From: Paractinoplanes durhamensis
GTDB taxonomy: Bacteria; Actinomycetota; Actinomycetes; Mycobacteriales; Micromonosporaceae
Reading direction: 5' to 3'
DNA length: 64,000 bases
Assembly (NCBI RefSeq): GCF_016862175.1
Contig: NZ_BOML01000030.1
Span: 37,192 to 101,191, forward strand
Under the pieces are notes generated by a model that made no database searches, was not told where the DNA came from, and saw only the letters and a list, made by a program, of their open reading frames with translations. Position 1 is the stretch's first letter; each line of letters opens with the position of its first letter. Both the position numbers and the translations under genes were made by a program. Positions 25,988 to 34,506 of the stretch are shown here, piece by piece.

Positions 25988-26400
25988 CTCCACTCTCCCC
26001 GTGAGAGTCTGCGGTTATGGGGACGAGACTCCACCTGGCTTATAACGCTTGTCAATATCTAAATTACCGAGAAGTACGAAGATCCCCCGCGCGGCTTCAC
26101 CCTTATTTTGATGTATGGCGAATCAACGATCTCGCGGACGATTCGGGCCGTCTGCCTGGATGCCGACCCAAGTGCCCGGCCGCTTGATCTGCACCAAGAA
26201 AGGTGCTTGGCTGGCCAGCACTATCCGAGTCGGACAGTTCTTCCACACGATGCCGACAGTGGGACTCCGAGGGCTGACGCGTTCCATCGCAAGCCGCCGG
26301 CCGACTGATTATCCATCGATTCCCACAACGTGCGGGCCGGGCTGTGATCGACGGCGGGCATTGAGCAACATCAATCAACCGAGGCTGGCACAGGGAGCAT

Positions 26401-26542
26401 CAACACGCGCCGGCGCTCGCGCTGTCCCGGCACGGCGAGGCGGCCGGCACCGCGGCGGCGCTGCTGACCCTGCACGTGGTGGTGCCGGCCGAGGCAGCTG
26501 CCGGTCGAGGACCTGACCGATGTGGTGGTCGTCGCGCACTGA
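26401..26542 (+). pseudogene. Remnant of a second Bcr/CflA transporter gene
   Basis: From 26401 the frame encodes QHAPALALSRHGEAAGTAAALL, whose last 20 residues are identical to a stretch near the C-terminus of the transporter at 18215-19495. About 41 residues (the last two TM helices) are then missing; LHVVVPA corresponds to its LVVQP, and after a frameshift RQLPVEDLTDVVVVAH-stop matches its HRLPVEQPETAVAFAH-stop. The 12 base differences over the 20 identical codons are all at third positions, so this is an old, formerly functional paralogue, not a recent copy. It points the opposite way. The remaining bases 25988-26400, of lower GC, show no gene. Confidence 0.75.
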
Positions 26543-26594
26543 ATCAGTACAACTACGGATTGACGAAGACGCCCACGGGAAAAAGACTTCGACC

Positions 26595-27404
26595 ATGCGC
26601 GATCGATCTCGCCGGTGGGCGTGGCTCGGTGTTCTGATCACCGGCCTGGTTCTGTACGTCATCGTTCTGCGGACCCTGGTCCACACGCAGAATCCCAACT
26701 TCGTCCCGGCGCTGATCCTGCTCGGCGCCACGGTCGTGCCGCTGTCCTTCCTGACCTTCGCCCAGGCCCGCACCGGCCGCTGGGAGGTGCCGGCGTCCGC
26801 ACTGGTCACCGCGGCGTTCTTCGGCGGTGTGGTCGGCATCGTGGTGGCCGGCACGCTGGAGTACAACACGCTGCGCGGGCTCGGCGTGCTGCCGATGGTG
26901 CTGGTCGCGATCATCGAGGAGTCGGCCAAGCTGATCGTCCCGGTGGTGCTGCTCTTCACGGTGCTGGCCCGGCACGGCCGGCGGCTGCCGTCGGACGGCC
27001 TGATCATCGGGGTGGCGTCCGGCATGGGCTTCGCCGCGCTGGAGACGATGGGCTACGCGTTCACCGCGCTGCTCTCCTCGAACGGCAACATCGGCGCCGT
27101 CGAGGAGACGCTGTTCATCCGCGGGCTCACCTCGCCGGCCGGGCACACCGCGTGGACCGGCCTGACCGCGGGCGCGCTGTGGGCGCTGATCGCCTCGCCG
27201 ACCGGCAAGCGGACGGTCCAGTTCCTGCTGACCTTCGCCGGTGCGGTGGCGCTACACACCTGCTGGGACACGTTCACCAACCTGTGGGCGTACATCATCC
27301 TCGGGGCGATCAGCCTGGGCTGGCTGTTCATCGAGCTGGCCCGCTATCGCGCGTTCAGCGAGCACACCCTCGGCGGGCGGTTCGGGCAGGCGGTAACGGT
27401 CTAG
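26595..27404 (+). CDS. PrsW-family intramembrane metalloprotease
   Basis: A 269-residue polytopic protein with about eight TM helices. The PrsW/CPBP-like active-site features are present: EESAKLIVP (EExxK) in a membrane helix, ALETMGYAF in the next, GHTAWTGLTAG with a conserved His, and HTCWDTFTN with a final His. PrsW in Bacillus cleaves the anti-sigma factor RsiW; here the substrate is unknown and no anti-sigma gene is adjacent. ATG 26595 is chosen as the frame upstream is only the transporter remnant. The kinase-like gene starts 9 bp downstream. Confidence 0.85.
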   Translation: MRDRSRRWAWLGVLITGLVLYVIVLRTLVHTQNPNFVPALILLGATVVPLSFLTFAQARTGRWEVPASALVTAAFFGGVVGIVVAGTLEYNTLRGLGVLPMVLVAIIEESAKLIVPVVLLFTVLARHGRRLPSDGLIIGVASGMGFAALETMGYAFTALLSSNGNIGAVEETLFIRGLTSPAGHTAWTGLTAGALWALIASPTGKRTVQFLLTFAGAVALHTCWDTFTNLWAYIILGAISLGWLFIELARYRAFSEHTLGGRFGQAVTV

Positions 27405-27413
27405 ATTCACCTC

Positions 27414-28334
27414 ATGCGCAGCCCTACCCAGCTGGATCTGTCCGAGAAGGACATCGCCACGATCGTGTCCGAGGGCCTCGGCGCCGGGATCACCGGCGCC
27501 GAGGAGCTGAACGGCGGCACGTTCGCCACCGTCTGGCGGGCCGGCCTCGACGACGGCCGGCAAGTGGTGGTCAAGGTGGCGCCGCCGGCGTCGGTGCGCA
27601 TGCTCCGGTACGAAGCGGGCATGATCCCGGCCGAGGCCGAGTACTTCGCGCTGGTCGCCGCGCATGCTCCGGGCGTGCCGGTGCCGGAGGTGCTCGCCGC
27701 CTCATCCGACTGGATCATCACCGCGCTGCTCCCCGGATCGCCGCTGACCAGCGCCGACTCGGCCCGGGCCCGCACCGAGCTGGGCGCCGCGGTCCGCCGG
27801 GTGCACACCATCACCGGCCCGCACTTCGGCTACACCGGGGATCGCGCGGCCGGCGACGACTGGCCGACCGCGTTCACCCGGATCATCGAGGCGCTGCGCG
27901 CCGACGCCGCCGACTGGCATGTCCCGCTGCCGCCGCTCGACGGGGTGGTCGAGCGCCATCACGACGTCCTCGCCACGGTGACCCGGCCGGCCCTGCTGCA
28001 CTTCGACCTGTGGGACGGCAACGTGCTGGTCGGCGCGGACGGCGCGATGACCGGGCTGGTCGACGGCGAGCGCTACCTCTACGGCGACCCGCTGCTGGAT
28101 CTCGTCTCGCCGGCCCTGTTCCGCCGGATCGAGGAGCTGCCCGACCACCCGTTCCTGGCCGGTTACCGCCCGGAGCCGTTCGACGAGTCCGCCCGGATCC
28201 GGCTGGCGCTCTACCGCGTGCACCTCTACACGCTGATGATCGCCGAGATCCCCAGCCGGGGCCTCGGCCGCGACCGGCACGATTTCCTCACCGGCCTCCT
28301 TGAAGCCGAGCTAGGCGCGCTCGGCGAGCGCTAG
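27414..28334 (+). CDS. Aminoglycoside phosphotransferase (APH)-family kinase-like protein
   Basis: A 306-residue protein-kinase-fold phosphotransferase. The nucleotide-binding beta strands include LNGGTFATVWRAGL and VVVKVAPP with the ATP-contacting Lys. The Brenner motif is LLHFDLWDGNVLV (catalytic Asp), and the metal-binding Asp is in GLVDGERYLYGDPLLDL. This family phosphorylates aminoglycosides, homoserine, choline or other alcohols; substrate here is open. It begins 9 bp after the PrsW gene and its end overlaps the convergent methyltransferase gene by 24 bp. Confidence 0.85.
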   Translation: MRSPTQLDLSEKDIATIVSEGLGAGITGAEELNGGTFATVWRAGLDDGRQVVVKVAPPASVRMLRYEAGMIPAEAEYFALVAAHAPGVPVPEVLAASSDWIITALLPGSPLTSADSARARTELGAAVRRVHTITGPHFGYTGDRAAGDDWPTAFTRIIEALRADAADWHVPLPPLDGVVERHHDVLATVTRPALLHFDLWDGNVLVGADGAMTGLVDGERYLYGDPLLDLVSPALFRRIEELPDHPFLAGYRPEPFDESARIRLALYRVHLYTLMIAEIPSRGLGRDRHDFLTGLLEAELGALGER

Positions 28335-29303
28335 GAAGTGGTCCGCCGGGTCGTCGTAGCGCAGCAGCTTCCACCCGGTCGCGGCCAGCAGCGGCTCCAG
28401 GTTCTCCCGGTTGAGCGGCTCGTCCGGGCGCAGCGTGCGGCCGTGCCGGGCGGCCAGCGCCGCCCGCCCCGACGGGTGGAAGATCATCAGCTTGCCGCCG
28501 GCCCGGGTCACCCGGGCCAGCTCGGCCAGGCCGGCCCCGGGATCCGGCAGGTGCTGCACCAGGCCCGCCGCGAAGACCAGGCCGGCCACCGCATCCGGTA
28601 ACGGCAGCCGGCGGGCGTCGGCGATCACCAGGTCGGCGACGGCTTCCCGGCCCGCCTGCCGGGCGGCGTGCAGCATCGCCGGGGTCAGGTCGAGGCCGAT
28701 CACCCGGCCCTGCGGACCGACGGCGGCGGCCAGCGCGGGCAGCGCCCGGCCGGTGCCGCAACCGACGTCGAGGGCGAGGTCACCGGGGCGCGGCGCGGCC
28801 ACTTCCACCGCCATCGCGTACGCCGGGAGGTCGTCGCCGAACTTCGTGTCCCACCCGGCCGCGCGGGCGCCGAAGAACGCCCGGCTCTCCGCCAGATACC
28901 ACCTCTCCGGGTCGGCCAGCCGCGGGTGCACGTGCCGGATGACCGGCCACTCCGGATCGTGGTGGTCGATCACCACCTGGGCCCGCCGCTCGCCCTCGCC
29001 GTTGGCCAGGCCCCGGCCGCGCGGGCCGCTGCGAAGGTAGACGATCACCCGGTCGGCGGCCGGTTCGAGCACGTTGAGCGCCGAATCGGAGCGGCCGCCG
29101 GACGGGCCGCTGAGCCCGAGCACGGCGTCGACCGTCCAGGCTCGGGCCGAGGGCGGGAAGGCGGCGGCGAGGCAGGCCGCGAAGCTGGCGGCGGCACCGT
29201 GATCACCGCCGTCGACGATCACGGTGAGGGGCGCTCGCGGGCCCAGCACCTCGGCGAGGAAAGCGGTGACCTCATGGATCCGTTCCGGCACGCCGTTTAG
29301 CAT
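28311..29303 (-). CDS. Methyltransferase with unusual N-terminal kinase-like domain
   Basis: A 330-residue two-part protein. The C-terminal half (about 145-330) is a class I SAM methyltransferase: WDTKFGDDLPAYA, motif I LALDVGCGTGRALPAL, GLDLTPAMLHAAR, ADARRLPLPDAVAG and RAGGKLMIFHPSG. The first 130 residues contain VIVDGGDHGAAASFA, which has the position of a P-loop but no GKT/S, and VVIDHHDPEWPVIRHV, reminiscent of uridine-kinase-like proteins. This may be a decayed nucleotide-binding domain (inference). ATG 29303 is used; an earlier frame start at 29339 adds 12 residues. Divergent from the molybdate operon. Confidence 0.8.
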   Translation of the reverse strand: MLNGVPERIHEVTAFLAEVLGPRAPLTVIVDGGDHGAAASFAACLAAAFPPSARAWTVDAVLGLSGPSGGRSDSALNVLEPAADRVIVYLRSGPRGRGLANGEGERRAQVVIDHHDPEWPVIRHVHPRLADPERWYLAESRAFFGARAAGWDTKFGDDLPAYAMAVEVAAPRPGDLALDVGCGTGRALPALAAAVGPQGRVIGLDLTPAMLHAARQAGREAVADLVIADARRLPLPDAVAGLVFAAGLVQHLPDPGAGLAELARVTRAGGKLMIFHPSGRAALAARHGRTLRPDEPLNRENLEPLLAATGWKLLRYDDPADHFLALAERA

Positions 29304-29392
29304 GCCGCCGCCCGAGGGACCTGTGCAACGGTTACGCATCTGCGGGGCTGACTGCCTTTCTTGGCTGGCTTTTGCGGCCCTAGAGTGACGTC

Positions 29393-29791
29393 GTGACGAC
29401 CTACCGCATCGGCGAGGCCGCCGATCTGCTCGGCGTCAGCGTCGACACCGTGCGGCGCTGGGTCGACGCGGGCCGGCTGGTGGCCGACCGCGACGACCAC
29501 GGGCACCGCAGCATCGCCGGCGCCGACCTGGCCGGTTTCGCCCGTTCGCTGGCCGACGATCCCGACCCGGGTTCCCGCCGGTCGTCGGCGCGCAACCGGC
29601 TGCGCGGCATCGTCACCGCGATCACCCGCGACTCGGTGATGGCGCAGGTCGACATCCAGGCCGGGCCGTTCCGGGTGGTCTCGCTGATGAGCCGGGAGGC
29701 GGTCGACGAGATGGCGCTGGAGGTCGGCTCGACGGCGGTGGCCGTGATCAAGTCGACCACGGTGGTCGTAGAACGAGGGGACGACAAGTGA
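29393..29791 (+). CDS. HTH-TOBE molybdate-binding regulator
   Basis: A 132-residue protein with an excisionase/MerR-type helix-turn-helix (residues 3-50; YRIGEAADLLGVSVDTVRRWVDAGRL) fused to one TOBE/Mop domain (about 66-130; RNRLRGIVTAITRDSVMAQVDI and TTVVVERG). TOBE domains of this type bind molybdate or tungstate. Begins with GTG at 29393. Its stop overlaps the GTG of modA (GTGA), so it heads the molybdate operon and probably regulates it, taking the place of ModE. Very similar HTH-TOBE genes precede mod genes in other actinomycetes. Confidence 0.88.
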   Translation: MTTYRIGEAADLLGVSVDTVRRWVDAGRLVADRDDHGHRSIAGADLAGFARSLADDPDPGSRRSSARNRLRGIVTAITRDSVMAQVDIQAGPFRVVSLMSREAVDEMALEVGSTAVAVIKSTTVVVERGDDK

Positions 29792-30576
29792 AGAAAATCC
29801 TGACCGCGGTGGCGATGGTCGCCGCCCTGGCAATATCCGGCTGCGGCGACTCCTCCGACACCTCGACCCCGGCGGCCGGCGCCTCCTCCGCGAGCGGCGT
29901 CTCCGGCAACCTCACCGTCCTGGCGGCGGCCTCGCTGACCGAGTCGTTCAACAAGATCGGCAAGGACTTCGAAACGGCCAACCCTAACGTCAAGGTCACT
30001 TTTTCGTACGGCGGTAGCTCCGGCCTGGCCCAGCAGATCACCTCGGGCGCCCCCGCCGACGTGTTCGCGTCGGCCAGCCCCGCCACCATGAAGACCGTGA
30101 CCGACGCCGGCGACGCCAACGGCGAAGCCACCGTGTTCGTCAAGAACCAGCTGGTCGTCGCGGTCACCAAGGGCAACCCGAAGGGCATCAGGACGCTCGC
30201 CGACCTGACCGAGCCGGGCCTGAAGGTGGCGCTCTGCGCCGAGCAGGTGCCGTGCGGTGCCGCCGCGAGGAAGGCCCTGGCCGCGGCGAACGTCAAGGTC
30301 ACCCCGGTCACCCTGGAGCAGGACGTCAAGGCGGCCCTGTCCAAGGTGAAGCTCGGCGAGGTCGACGCCGCGCTGGTCTACCGCACCGATGCCAAGGCCG
30401 CCACGGCCGACGTCGACGGCATCGAGTTCCCCGAGTCGTCCGGCGCCATCAACGACTACCCGATCGTTACGCTGAAGAGCGCCCCGAACCCGTCGGCCGC
30501 CGCCGCGTTCGTGGCCTACGTGCAGAGCGGCCCCGCGCTGGACGTGCTCGTCGAGGCAGGGTTCCAGAAGCCATAA
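29788..30576 (+). CDS. modA: Molybdate ABC transporter substrate-binding lipoprotein ModA
   Basis: A 262-residue periplasmic-type binding protein anchored as lipoprotein: lipobox AISGC with Cys19. The ModA features follow: LTVLAAASLTESFNKIG, FSYGGSSGLAQQI, SGAPADVFASAS, VKNQLVVAV and VALCAEQVPCGAAARKAL, with LGEVDAALVYRTDA near the end. Binds molybdate outside the membrane and hands it to ModB. Start GTG overlaps the previous stop by 4 bp; modB follows directly. Confidence 0.95.
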   Translation: MKKILTAVAMVAALAISGCGDSSDTSTPAAGASSASGVSGNLTVLAAASLTESFNKIGKDFETANPNVKVTFSYGGSSGLAQQITSGAPADVFASASPATMKTVTDAGDANGEATVFVKNQLVVAVTKGNPKGIRTLADLTEPGLKVALCAEQVPCGAAARKALAAANVKVTPVTLEQDVKAALSKVKLGEVDAALVYRTDAKAATADVDGIEFPESSGAINDYPIVTLKSAPNPSAAAAFVAYVQSGPALDVLVEAGFQKP

Positions 30577-30593
30577 AGAAGCAACGCCGGAAG

Positions 30594-31361
30594 GTGCCAC
30601 CGGCCCTGGCGATCCCCGCGATCGCCGGGCTGGTGTTCCTCGTCCTACCCCTGTTCGGGCTGCTCTGGCGGGCACCCTGGTCGACCCTGCCGGAACGCCT
30701 CACCGAGCCCGGCATCCTCGCCGCGCTGCGCCTGTCGCTGCTGACCGCCACCCTGGCCACCGCGGTGAGCCTGGTCCTCGGGGTGCCGCTCGCCTGGCTG
30801 CTGGCCCGCACCGAGTTCCCCGGCCGCCGGTTCGTGCGTGCCCTGGTCACCGTCCCGCTCGTGCTGCCACCGGTGGTCGGCGGGGTGGCGCTGCTGCTGG
30901 TATTCGGGCGGCGCGGCCTGCTCGGCGGCTGGCTCGACGCGACGTTCGGGGTGAGCCTGCCGTTCACCACCGCCGGCGTCGTGGCCGCCGAGGCGTTCGT
31001 CGCCATGCCGTTCCTGGTGATCAGCGTGGAGGGCGCGCTGCGCGGGGCCGACGCCCGCTACGAGGAGGCCGCGTCGACCCTCGGCGCCACCCGCTGGACC
31101 GCCTTCCGCCGGGTCACCCTCCCGCTGATCGCGCCCGGGGTCGCCGCCGGGGCGGTGCTGTGCTGGGCGCGGGCGCTCGGCGAGTTCGGCGCCACCATCA
31201 CGTTCGCCGGCAACTTCCCCGGCCGCACCCAGACCATGCCCCTCGCCGTCTACCTGGCCCTGGAACAGGACCTGGACGCCGCCATCGTCCTCAGCCTGGT
31301 CCTGCTGGTCGTCTCGATCGGCATCCTGGCCGCGTTGCGCGACAAGTGGGTCGCGCCGTGA
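30594..31361 (+). CDS. modB: Molybdate ABC transporter permease ModB
   Basis: About 255 residues with five to six TM helices. The permease EAA loop is visible as EEAASTLGATRWTAFRRVTLPLIAPGV, and GEFGATITFAGNFPGRTQTMPLAVYL is typical of ModB. The start is uncertain: the reading frame stays open into modA, and the first GTG after the modA stop is at 30594, with no spaced Shine-Dalgarno; translation is probably coupled to modA. It ends in a GTGA overlap with modC. Confidence 0.92.
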   Translation: MPPALAIPAIAGLVFLVLPLFGLLWRAPWSTLPERLTEPGILAALRLSLLTATLATAVSLVLGVPLAWLLARTEFPGRRFVRALVTVPLVLPPVVGGVALLLVFGRRGLLGGWLDATFGVSLPFTTAGVVAAEAFVAMPFLVISVEGALRGADARYEEAASTLGATRWTAFRRVTLPLIAPGVAAGAVLCWARALGEFGATITFAGNFPGRTQTMPLAVYLALEQDLDAAIVLSLVLLVVSIGILAALRDKWVAP

Positions 31362-32392
31362 GCCTCGACGCCCACCTCGTGGTCACCCACCCCGGGTTCT
31401 CGCTCGACGTCGAGCTCACCGCCGCGCCCGGCGAGGTGGTCGCGCTGCTCGGGCCGAACGGGGCCGGCAAGACCACCGCGCTGCGGTCGCTGGCCGGGCT
31501 GGCCGCGCTCGACGACGGGCACGTCACCCTGGACGGGGTCCGGCTCGACGACGAACCGCCGGAGAACCGCCGGATCGGTGTGGTGTTCCAGGACTACCTG
31601 CTGTTCCCGCACCTCACGGCGCTCGACAACGTCGCCTTCGGGCCCCGCTGCCGGCGGGTGCCGCGCCGCCAGGCCCGGGACACCGCCCGGGAGTGGCTGG
31701 AGCGGGTCGGTCTGGCCGAGCACGTCCGCAAGAAGCCGCGCCAGCTCTCCGGCGGCCAGGCCCAGCGGGTCGCGCTGGCCCGCGCGCTCGCCGCCGAGCC
31801 GAAACTGCTGCTGCTCGACGAGCCGCTCGCCGCCCTCGACGCCCGCACCCGGCTGGACACCCGCTCCGCGCTGCGCGGGCACCTGACGTCGTTCCCCGGC
31901 GCGACCGTGCTGGTCACCCACGACCCGCTGGACGCACTCATGCTCGCCGACCGCCTGGTGATCATCGAGGACGGCCGGATCGTGCAGTCCGGCGACGCCG
32001 CGACGATCACCGCCCAGCCACGCACCGACTACGTGGCCCGCCTGGTCGGCCTCAACCTCTACCGCGGCCGGGCGGACGGCACCACGGTCCTGCTCCCGGA
32101 CGGTTTTTCGCTGATCACCGCCGTACCCCAGGAAGGTGCGGTTTTTGTGGCTTTTCCGCCGTCGGCGGTGTCGCTCTTCGCGGCGCGCCCCGAGGGCAGC
32201 CCGCGCAACACCTGGCCCGCCACGGTGACGTCGGTGGCCCGGCACGGCGACGCGTTACGCATCGAGCTGACCGGCCCGCTCGCGGTAGCGGCGGACGTCA
32301 CACCGGCCGCCGCTGTGCAGCTGGAACTCGAGCCCGGCCGTGAGGTGTGGGCCACCGTGAAAGCCACGGAAGCGACCGCCTATCCCGCGTAA
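31358..32392 (+). CDS. modC: Molybdate ABC transporter ATP-binding protein ModC
   Basis: A 344-residue ATPase. Walker A GPNGAGKTT, Q loop VVFQDYLLFPHL, signature LSGGQAQRVALARALA, Walker B LLLLDEPLAALD and the switch VTHDP are all intact. The C-terminal 100 residues contain one TOBE domain (WPATVTSVARHGDALRIELTGPL), which senses molybdate in ModC proteins. Its GTG overlaps the modB stop by 4 bp. With modA and modB it forms a complete high-affinity molybdate importer, implying molybdenum enzymes elsewhere in the genome. Confidence 0.94.
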   Translation: MSLDAHLVVTHPGFSLDVELTAAPGEVVALLGPNGAGKTTALRSLAGLAALDDGHVTLDGVRLDDEPPENRRIGVVFQDYLLFPHLTALDNVAFGPRCRRVPRRQARDTAREWLERVGLAEHVRKKPRQLSGGQAQRVALARALAAEPKLLLLDEPLAALDARTRLDTRSALRGHLTSFPGATVLVTHDPLDALMLADRLVIIEDGRIVQSGDAATITAQPRTDYVARLVGLNLYRGRADGTTVLLPDGFSLITAVPQEGAVFVAFPPSAVSLFAARPEGSPRNTWPATVTSVARHGDALRIELTGPLAVAADVTPAAAVQLELEPGREVWATVKATEATAYPA

Positions 32393-32409
32393 TGGATAGC
32401 GTTGGCCGC

Positions 32410-32985
32410 ATGGAGGCACTCGAGCTGTCGGATTACCGTGCCGTGGTCGCCCGCAACTACCTGGAGGCGGTGGATCTCAAGGACTTCCGGGCCCGCCGCG
32501 ACGAGCTGTTCGCGACGCATCCGCAGTCACCGGTGCCGGCCGGGACGTTCACCGGGTTGCGCTACTACCCACCGAACGACGACGCGATCGTCGAGGTCGA
32601 GGCGGTCGAGGCGGACGGCGAGATCGACATCGACACCGGCGGCGCGGACGGGGTCGTCCACTACCGCCGGGTCGCCATCCTGCCCACCCCGTTCGGCGAG
32701 CTGTCGCTGTGGTGGATCGCGGCATACGGCGGCGGTTTGTTCCTGCCGGTCCGCGACGCGACCTGCGGAAAGACGACGTACGGCGGCGGCCGCTACCTGA
32801 CCGACACGGTCAAGGGCACCCACGGCCGCGGCGTCGAAATGCTCGGCGGCACCCGGGTCCGCCTCGACTTCAACTACCTTTTCAACCCCTCCTGCGCGTA
32901 CGACGATGCCTGGCTCTGCCCCCTCGCACCCCCGGAGAACCGGCTTTCGGCAGCCATCGAGGCCGGCGAACTCACCTACCACTGA
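32410..32985 (+). CDS. DUF1684 family protein
   Basis: A 191-residue cytoplasmic protein of the DUF1684 family (COG3358). Conserved stretches are RDELFATHPQSPVP, LSLWWIAAYGGGLFLPVRDAT, GRYLTDTVKG and the diagnostic LDFNYLFNPSCAYDDAWLCPLAPPENRL. The function of the family is not established. ATG 32410 is chosen because homology starts there; an in-frame ATG at 32392 overlaps the modC stop. It lies 17 bp behind modC, so read-through is possible, though a link with molybdenum is not known. Confidence 0.88.
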   Translation: MEALELSDYRAVVARNYLEAVDLKDFRARRDELFATHPQSPVPAGTFTGLRYYPPNDDAIVEVEAVEADGEIDIDTGGADGVVHYRRVAILPTPFGELSLWWIAAYGGGLFLPVRDATCGKTTYGGGRYLTDTVKGTHGRGVEMLGGTRVRLDFNYLFNPSCAYDDAWLCPLAPPENRLSAAIEAGELTYH

Positions 32986-33023
32986 GATTGCCGGCCTTAT
33001 CGGTGATCCGCCGATAAGCGCCG

Positions 33024-33251
33024 ATGTCGGATCTTGGCGGTGCCGAACTTTCCCCGAGTGAGCCTCGGACGCGGCGATCCCGCCGGGCGGTCTACCTCAC
33101 GGAGAACCAGGCCGAGATGTCCAAGACGCTCCTGGTCGCGACGACCGCCGACGACGAAGCAATCTGCCGGATCATCGTCGCCGGCAAGGTGGCCGTCGAG
33201 CGCACTTCCAAGAAGGTCGCGGCCTGCATGGAGAACATGCCGAAAAGCTAG
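33024..33251 (+). CDS. Small hypothetical protein
   Basis: A 75-codon frame with codon use like its neighbours (G/C in nearly all third positions after residue 20). The middle, AVYLTENQAEMSKTLLVATTADDEAICRIIVAGKVAVERTSKK, looks like a folded alpha/beta segment. No ribosome-binding site is evident and no family is recognised. The opposite strand is also open over this stretch, so the call is tentative. Confidence 0.4.
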   Translation: MSDLGGAELSPSEPRTRRSRRAVYLTENQAEMSKTLLVATTADDEAICRIIVAGKVAVERTSKKVAACMENMPKS

Positions 33252-33305
33252 ACCACGCACCGAGCCACGAGTTCGGGTCGCCTGTTGTCGGGTATTGCTG
33301 TGGCC

Positions 33306-33737
33306 ATGACATCAGTGGAGCGCACGTTCTCGGTCGCAGCCCCGGCTGCCGCCGTGCTGGCCTATTTGAGCGACTTCGGCAACACCGAGCAGTGGGATCC
33401 GGCCACGCAGAAGACGGTCCGCACCGACGCCGGACCGATCGCGCCGGGTGCGACCTGGGTCAACACCTCGAAAGTGTTCGGGCGCGAGAGTGAGATCACC
33501 TACACCCTGCGCAGCCTGGACGGCGACACGATCGTCTTCGTCGGCGAGAACAAGACGCTTACCTCGGTCGACACCATCACCGTGCGCTCCACCGGACCGG
33601 GCTCGGAGATCACCTACCACGTCGACCTCGATCTGCATGGGATCGCCGTCCTGGCCGCCCCGGTGATGAAGCTCGAGTTCGAGAAGCTGGCGCGCGAGAC
33701 CGTGAAGAAGATGACTGAGGTTCTCGCCCGGCTGTGA
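33306..33737 (+). CDS. SRPBCC (polyketide cyclase/dehydrase-like) protein
   Basis: A 143-residue START/SRPBCC-fold protein: VERTFSVAAPAAAVLAYLSDFGNTEQWDPATQKTVRTD is the typical first strand, helix pair and loop, and the long C-terminal helix is VMKLEFEKLARETVKKMTEVLARL. These proteins bind hydrophobic ligands in a deep cavity; ligand unknown. ATG 33306 is preferred to a GTG at 33285. The 186 bp that follow contain no gene that I can support. Confidence 0.83.
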   Translation: MTSVERTFSVAAPAAAVLAYLSDFGNTEQWDPATQKTVRTDAGPIAPGATWVNTSKVFGRESEITYTLRSLDGDTIVFVGENKTLTSVDTITVRSTGPGSEITYHVDLDLHGIAVLAAPVMKLEFEKLARETVKKMTEVLARL

Positions 33738-33923
33738 GCCGGGCGTACACGCGGGCATGGTGCCGGCCGCGAATGTGGATCCGCCTTTTCCCTTTCTCGA
33801 ATGAGCGGGAATCTCCTTGCCACGCGGCCGGCGATGACCGGAACCGGCAACCGCCTGGGTCGAAGAAATTCCAAGGGGCGACGAGTAAGCCAGGGCGTTC
33901 GAAAGACCGGACCGTACTGAGCG

Positions 33924-34451
33924 CTACCGGCGACGGCGATCGCGCCGACTCGCTGTATCGGACGCGCTGTCGTGCCGATGACGGTACGACAGTAAAGGAC
34001 ACGGACCCGATTTATGGGCCGGCCGGCTCATCGTAATGGGCAGCACAACACAGTCCTTGGTGCGAGCCACGTAGCGTAGCCCGAATCGGAAGAGCCGAGG
34101 GATTCCTTGCGTTCCGATTTCGGCCGGCACAATAAGCGGGGCACCCAGGTCGAGATACTCCTTGCCGAGCCGCATGCGGGAACTGCCGGCTTTCGTGACG
34201 TTCTTGAACCAGTCCGACCGGGGTCCGAAGTTGAGACCGACGACCACGGTGTCGCCTACCCGGAATGCCCGGACCGGCGTATGACGTATCCTTCCGGAGC
34301 GACGCCCGACGTGCTCCAGGTCGGCGAAGGCGGCGTGACCGGCGAGATGCAACATCATCCGATTCAACGGTCCGCGCACGGCCCTGCTCAGTACCCGCGG
34401 GAATGGCATGTACACCTGCCTTGGCGCGATATGTAGCCCGGTGTTCGACAC
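33924..34451 (-). CDS. Deazaflavin (F420)-dependent nitroreductase family protein
   Basis: A 175-residue member of the Ddn/F420-dependent reductase family. The typical core is FADLEHVGRRSGRIRHTPVRAFRVGDTVVVGLNFGPRSDWFKNV, followed by LDLGAPLIVPAE. Members use reduced F420 or bind it. The last 35 residues (after about 140, rich in Arg, Ser, His) do not fit the family and may come from loss of the native stop. Start is uncertain: GTG 34451 has an AGGAG touching it, ATG 34409 is also possible. It is third in the MFS-CbiZ-reductase series. Confidence 0.8.
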   Translation of the reverse strand: MSNTGLHIAPRQVYMPFPRVLSRAVRGPLNRMMLHLAGHAAFADLEHVGRRSGRIRHTPVRAFRVGDTVVVGLNFGPRSDWFKNVTKAGSSRMRLGKEYLDLGAPLIVPAEIGTQGIPRLFRFGLRYVARTKDCVVLPITMSRPAHKSGPCPLLSYRHRHDSASDTASRRDRRRR

Positions 34452-34506
34452 CTCCTACCGTCAAGTCGGGACGGCCCGCTGGGCAAGAGCCGGCGGGTTG
34501 TCGAAT

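Noticed and set aside
26103..26400. Open frames between the RHS gene and the transporter remnant
   Set aside because: No ribosome-binding site, no codon bias, no homology; both strands are open only by chance.
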